From CAZISM01 sp964541895 (GTDB taxonomy: Bacteria > Zhuqueibacterota > Zhuqueibacteria > Residuimicrobiales > Residuimicrobiaceae): a stretch of 18,381 bases of DNA. Both the position numbers and the translations under genes were made by a program. Numbering within the stretch: the stretch's first letter is position 1; each line of letters starts with the position of its first letter. Below are positions 16,656 through 18,381 of this stretch, piece after piece. The stretch is taken from the NCBI GenBank assembly GCA_964541895.1, contig CAZISM010000105.1, positions 1-18,381 on the forward strand. The letters run 5' to 3'. The notes under the pieces were generated by a model that was not told the DNA's origin, did not search any database, and saw nothing but the letters and a program-made list of their open reading frames with translations.

Positions 16656-17774
16656 CTACTGTGCTTGTGAATGCAATACCCTGGCAATAGCCTGCAGTCG
16701 TGCCGCCCCTTCTGATAACGTCGGCACGATCCAGCCCCCTTCATCATGTTCATTCCAGGAATAGATAATGATGGCTTTGCTTTCTGCGATGTGCGGATTT
16801 TTTAATGTCCAGGTTATGCCGGCTTCTAGATGTGCTGCCAATTGCTCCGGAGTCGGAGTGATGTAATATTTTTGCGGATCGACATAAAAATGGGTCCAGG
16901 GATTGGGTGTTTCGATGCGTGGTCTGGGGTCCCAACCGGCAGAAACAAGGGGAACAACTTTGGCGCCGGTGTTCTTCATGTCCTCCCACCACTGTTCTGT
17001 ATGTGCCGCCAGACGCATATAGGGCGCTGCTAATTCTCCGGCGCTGGAGGCATAGCCGCTGATGGCGTCAAAGCCCAGGCTATCCACGAGCGTTCGGCTA
17101 TAACTGTGCGACCATTCCATACTGACCAGATAGGGATTCTGTAACCCGGCAGCCATGGTGTTCTGCCGCAACAGATCAAAGGCGGATTTCGCCTGTTTCC
17201 AGTTGGCAAAATGATTTTCGCCAACCATGGGTTCACCCTGAAACATATATACCAGAGGCCGGCCGCCCAGCACAGTCTGGTAATTCGGATTCTTGAAAAA
17301 CTCGAGGTATCTTGCCATTCTTTCCGGCCATTTGGCCATGCCGCCCTTGCCGATCCAGCCACCCTGCAAGATCAGACAGAAATTCAGCCCCTTTTTTTTC
17401 TCGCTGGCAAGATACAAATTCAAGGCATAGTTCAACGGGAAATCCGGGTCATAGCTGACAAACGCCCAGTAGGCCAGTCCGCCCTGAACTGCAAAGTCGA
17501 TTTCCTGATCCATGACCGATTGCAGATTGCCCTGCATGTCGATTTCCTGGTCAGATATTATTTTTGTAAAAAAGGGCAAACGGTCATGCCAGTGTTTGGC
17601 GGCCAGGGTGCGATGGACGATCGCTCCCGGCTCGCCGGCATCTTTGGACCAGGCATCCCAGCGAATGGCGCCGACCTGAATACCGGAAGCAGCCGGCTTG
17701 GTGGATTCAACGCTTTTCTGACAACTGCAGAGCGCAGCAGCTGCCAGCACGAAAAAAACAGCCACACTTTTCAT
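16656..17774 (-). CDS. GH99/WbsX-like glycosidase, lipoprotein (copy 2)
   Basis: A 372-residue paralogue of the protein at 5256-6422. It begins MKSVAVFFVLAAAALCSC, a clear lipoprotein signal (likely Cys 18). The core shares VGAIRWDAW, MDQEIDFAVQGGLAYWAFVS and YQTVLGGRPLVYMF with the paralogue. Near the end YSWNEHDEGGW keeps the Glu pair E342/E345 with the spacing of the GH99 catalytic residues. The ATG has AGGAG about 8 nt upstream and lies 14 nt after the stop of an S1 sulfatase, repeating the sulfatase to GH99-like order of the other copy. GH99 enzymes cut alpha-mannosidic bonds within chains. The proteins here are distant, so a different sugar is possible, and a binding-only role cannot be excluded. 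Conservation of both Glu residues in both copies argues for catalysis. Confidence 0.83.
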   Translation of the reverse strand: MKSVAVFFVLAAAALCSCQKSVESTKPAASGIQVGAIRWDAWSKDAGEPGAIVHRTLAAKHWHDRLPFFTKIISDQEIDMQGNLQSVMDQEIDFAVQGGLAYWAFVSYDPDFPLNYALNLYLASEKKKGLNFCLILQGGWIGKGGMAKWPERMARYLEFFKNPNYQTVLGGRPLVYMFQGEPMVGENHFANWKQAKSAFDLLRQNTMAAGLQNPYLVSMEWSHSYSRTLVDSLGFDAISGYASSAGELAAPYMRLAAHTEQWWEDMKNTGAKVVPLVSAGWDPRPRIETPNPWTHFYVDPQKYYITPTPEQLAAHLEAGITWTLKNPHIAESKAIIIYSWNEHDEGGWIVPTLSEGAARLQAIARVLHSQAQ

Positions 17775-17788
17775 ACGTTATGCTCCTG

Positions 17789-18381
17789 TTAGCGATTCCG
17801 TGTCGGTGGGTTTGCCGGTGATTTCCAGGGGAAAATGCCGTTTCCTTCCGGCCAGGCCGGCTCGACCATGTGGTTGTTCCAGTTTTGCCATTCCTGCTGC
17901 ATAGTTGTTGCCTTGTCCGGAAATCCATCGATGAGGTTGTTCTCTTCGCCGGGATCGTCGCGCAGGTTGCATAAACGCAGTACGCCGTCGCTTTCAAGAC
18001 AGAGTTTCCAGTCTCCTTGCCGAATAGCCCATTGAAACCGTTCACCATGCTTCTCGACTCCCCAGTTGACGAAACGCCAGTAGAGCGATTCATGCGGCGA
18101 ACCGCTTTTTTCGCCGGTCAAAAAAGGCAAAAGATTGGTGCCATCGAGACCGGTGGTGCGAACGCCGGCCGCTGCGACGGCGGTAGCGGCAATGTCAAGA
18201 CTGATGACCGGATGGTTATTGATTTGACCCGCAGGAATGCGACCAGGCCATTGCAGCATGAACGGAACGCGAATTCCGCCTTCGAACAGCGAGCCTTTGG
18301 CGCCGCGCAGCGCACCATTGTCGCCCTTGCCGCTGCCAGGCCGGTTGGCGGCGCCATTATCGCTGAGAAAGAAAACCAGGG
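17789..18381 (-). CDS. S1-family sulfatase, C-terminal part (cut by window edge)
   Basis: The last 196 codons of a sulfatase whose N-terminal half, including the Cys of the active site, is outside the window. The visible part opens with LVFFLSDNGAANRPG, containing the Asp/Asn metal ligands, then LRGAKGSLFEGGIRVPF with the conserved Lys, and MLQWPGRIPAGQ. The C-terminal subdomain includes AIRQGDWKLCLESDGVLRLC and NLRDDPGEENNL, standard for the family. The sequence between the metal site and the Lys is short and its C-terminus differs from the two other sulfatases here, so it is probably another subfamily with a different sulfate position as substrate. It ends 14 nt before the GH99-like gene. 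The open frame reaches the window end, so the upstream Met at 18259 is internal. Confidence 0.93.
   Translation of the reverse strand, partial: LVFFLSDNGAANRPGSGKGDNGALRGAKGSLFEGGIRVPFMLQWPGRIPAGQINNHPVISLDIAATAVAAAGVRTTGLDGTNLLPFLTGEKSGSPHESLYWRFVNWGVEKHGERFQWAIRQGDWKLCLESDGVLRLCNLRDDPGEENNLIDGFPDKATTMQQEWQNWNNHMVEPAWPEGNGIFPWKSPANPPTRNR

Noticed and set aside
1..18381. tRNA, rRNA, CRISPR arrays, insertion sequences, phage or attachment sites
   Set aside because: I looked for these by eye and saw no repeat arrays, transposase-like proteins or RNA gene signatures.

Overview
The window is one continuous co-directional cluster (every supported gene is on the minus strand) of secreted carbohydrate-active enzymes. 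It looks like an assembled scaffold from an uncultured polysaccharide-degrading bacterium: there is a run of exactly 100 N inside one gene. Base composition is moderate (about half GC by eye). Strong AGGAG-type ribosome binding sites precede most genes, which argues against a typical Bacteroidota genome. The mix of S1 sulfatases, Tat-exported FAD oxidoreductases and glycosidases resembles loci of the PVC group (Planctomycetota, Verrucomicrobiota, Kiritimatiellota, Lentisphaerota) or of FCB-related lineages such as KSB1/Calditrichota. No marker gene is present, so taxonomy is inference only.

Layout in transcription order (high to low coordinates): C-terminal half of an S1 sulfatase (17789-18381, cut by the window); GH99/WbsX-like lipoprotein (16656-17774); GH78 alpha-L-rhamnosidase lipoprotein (13783-16644); a 124-bp spacer with a near-perfect palindrome; Tat-exported GH38-type glycosidase (10917-13658); Tat/lipoprotein FAD oxidoreductase (9410-10861); GH28-like beta-helix lipoprotein with a TTG start (7844-9325); S1 sulfatase (6438-7847, 4-nt overlap with the gene before it); second GH99/WbsX-like protein (5256-6422); large multidomain FAD oxidoreductase (2472-5177, interrupted by the N run); a 694-bp stretch holding a probable broken gene and an AT-rich leader; S1 sulfatase (296-1777); and the N-terminus of a probable GH106 alpha-L-rhamnosidase (1-238, cut by the window).

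Taken together, the genes look like a catabolic locus for a sulfated, rhamnose-containing glycan. Sulfatases would remove sulfate esters, GH78 and GH106 would release rhamnose, and the GH28-like, GH38 and GH99-like proteins would cut other linkages. Two exported flavoproteins of unknown substrate sit among the hydrolases. Nearly every protein with a visible N-terminus carries a Tat-type or lipoprotein signal, so the work is done outside the cytoplasm. No SusC/SusD pair, polysaccharide lyase, transporter, regulator or sulfatase-maturing enzyme lies in the window. The polymer itself cannot be named from the sequence. The most interesting points are the two exported FAD oxidoreductases, the repeated sulfatase + GH99-like gene pair, and the palindromic site before the GH38 gene.
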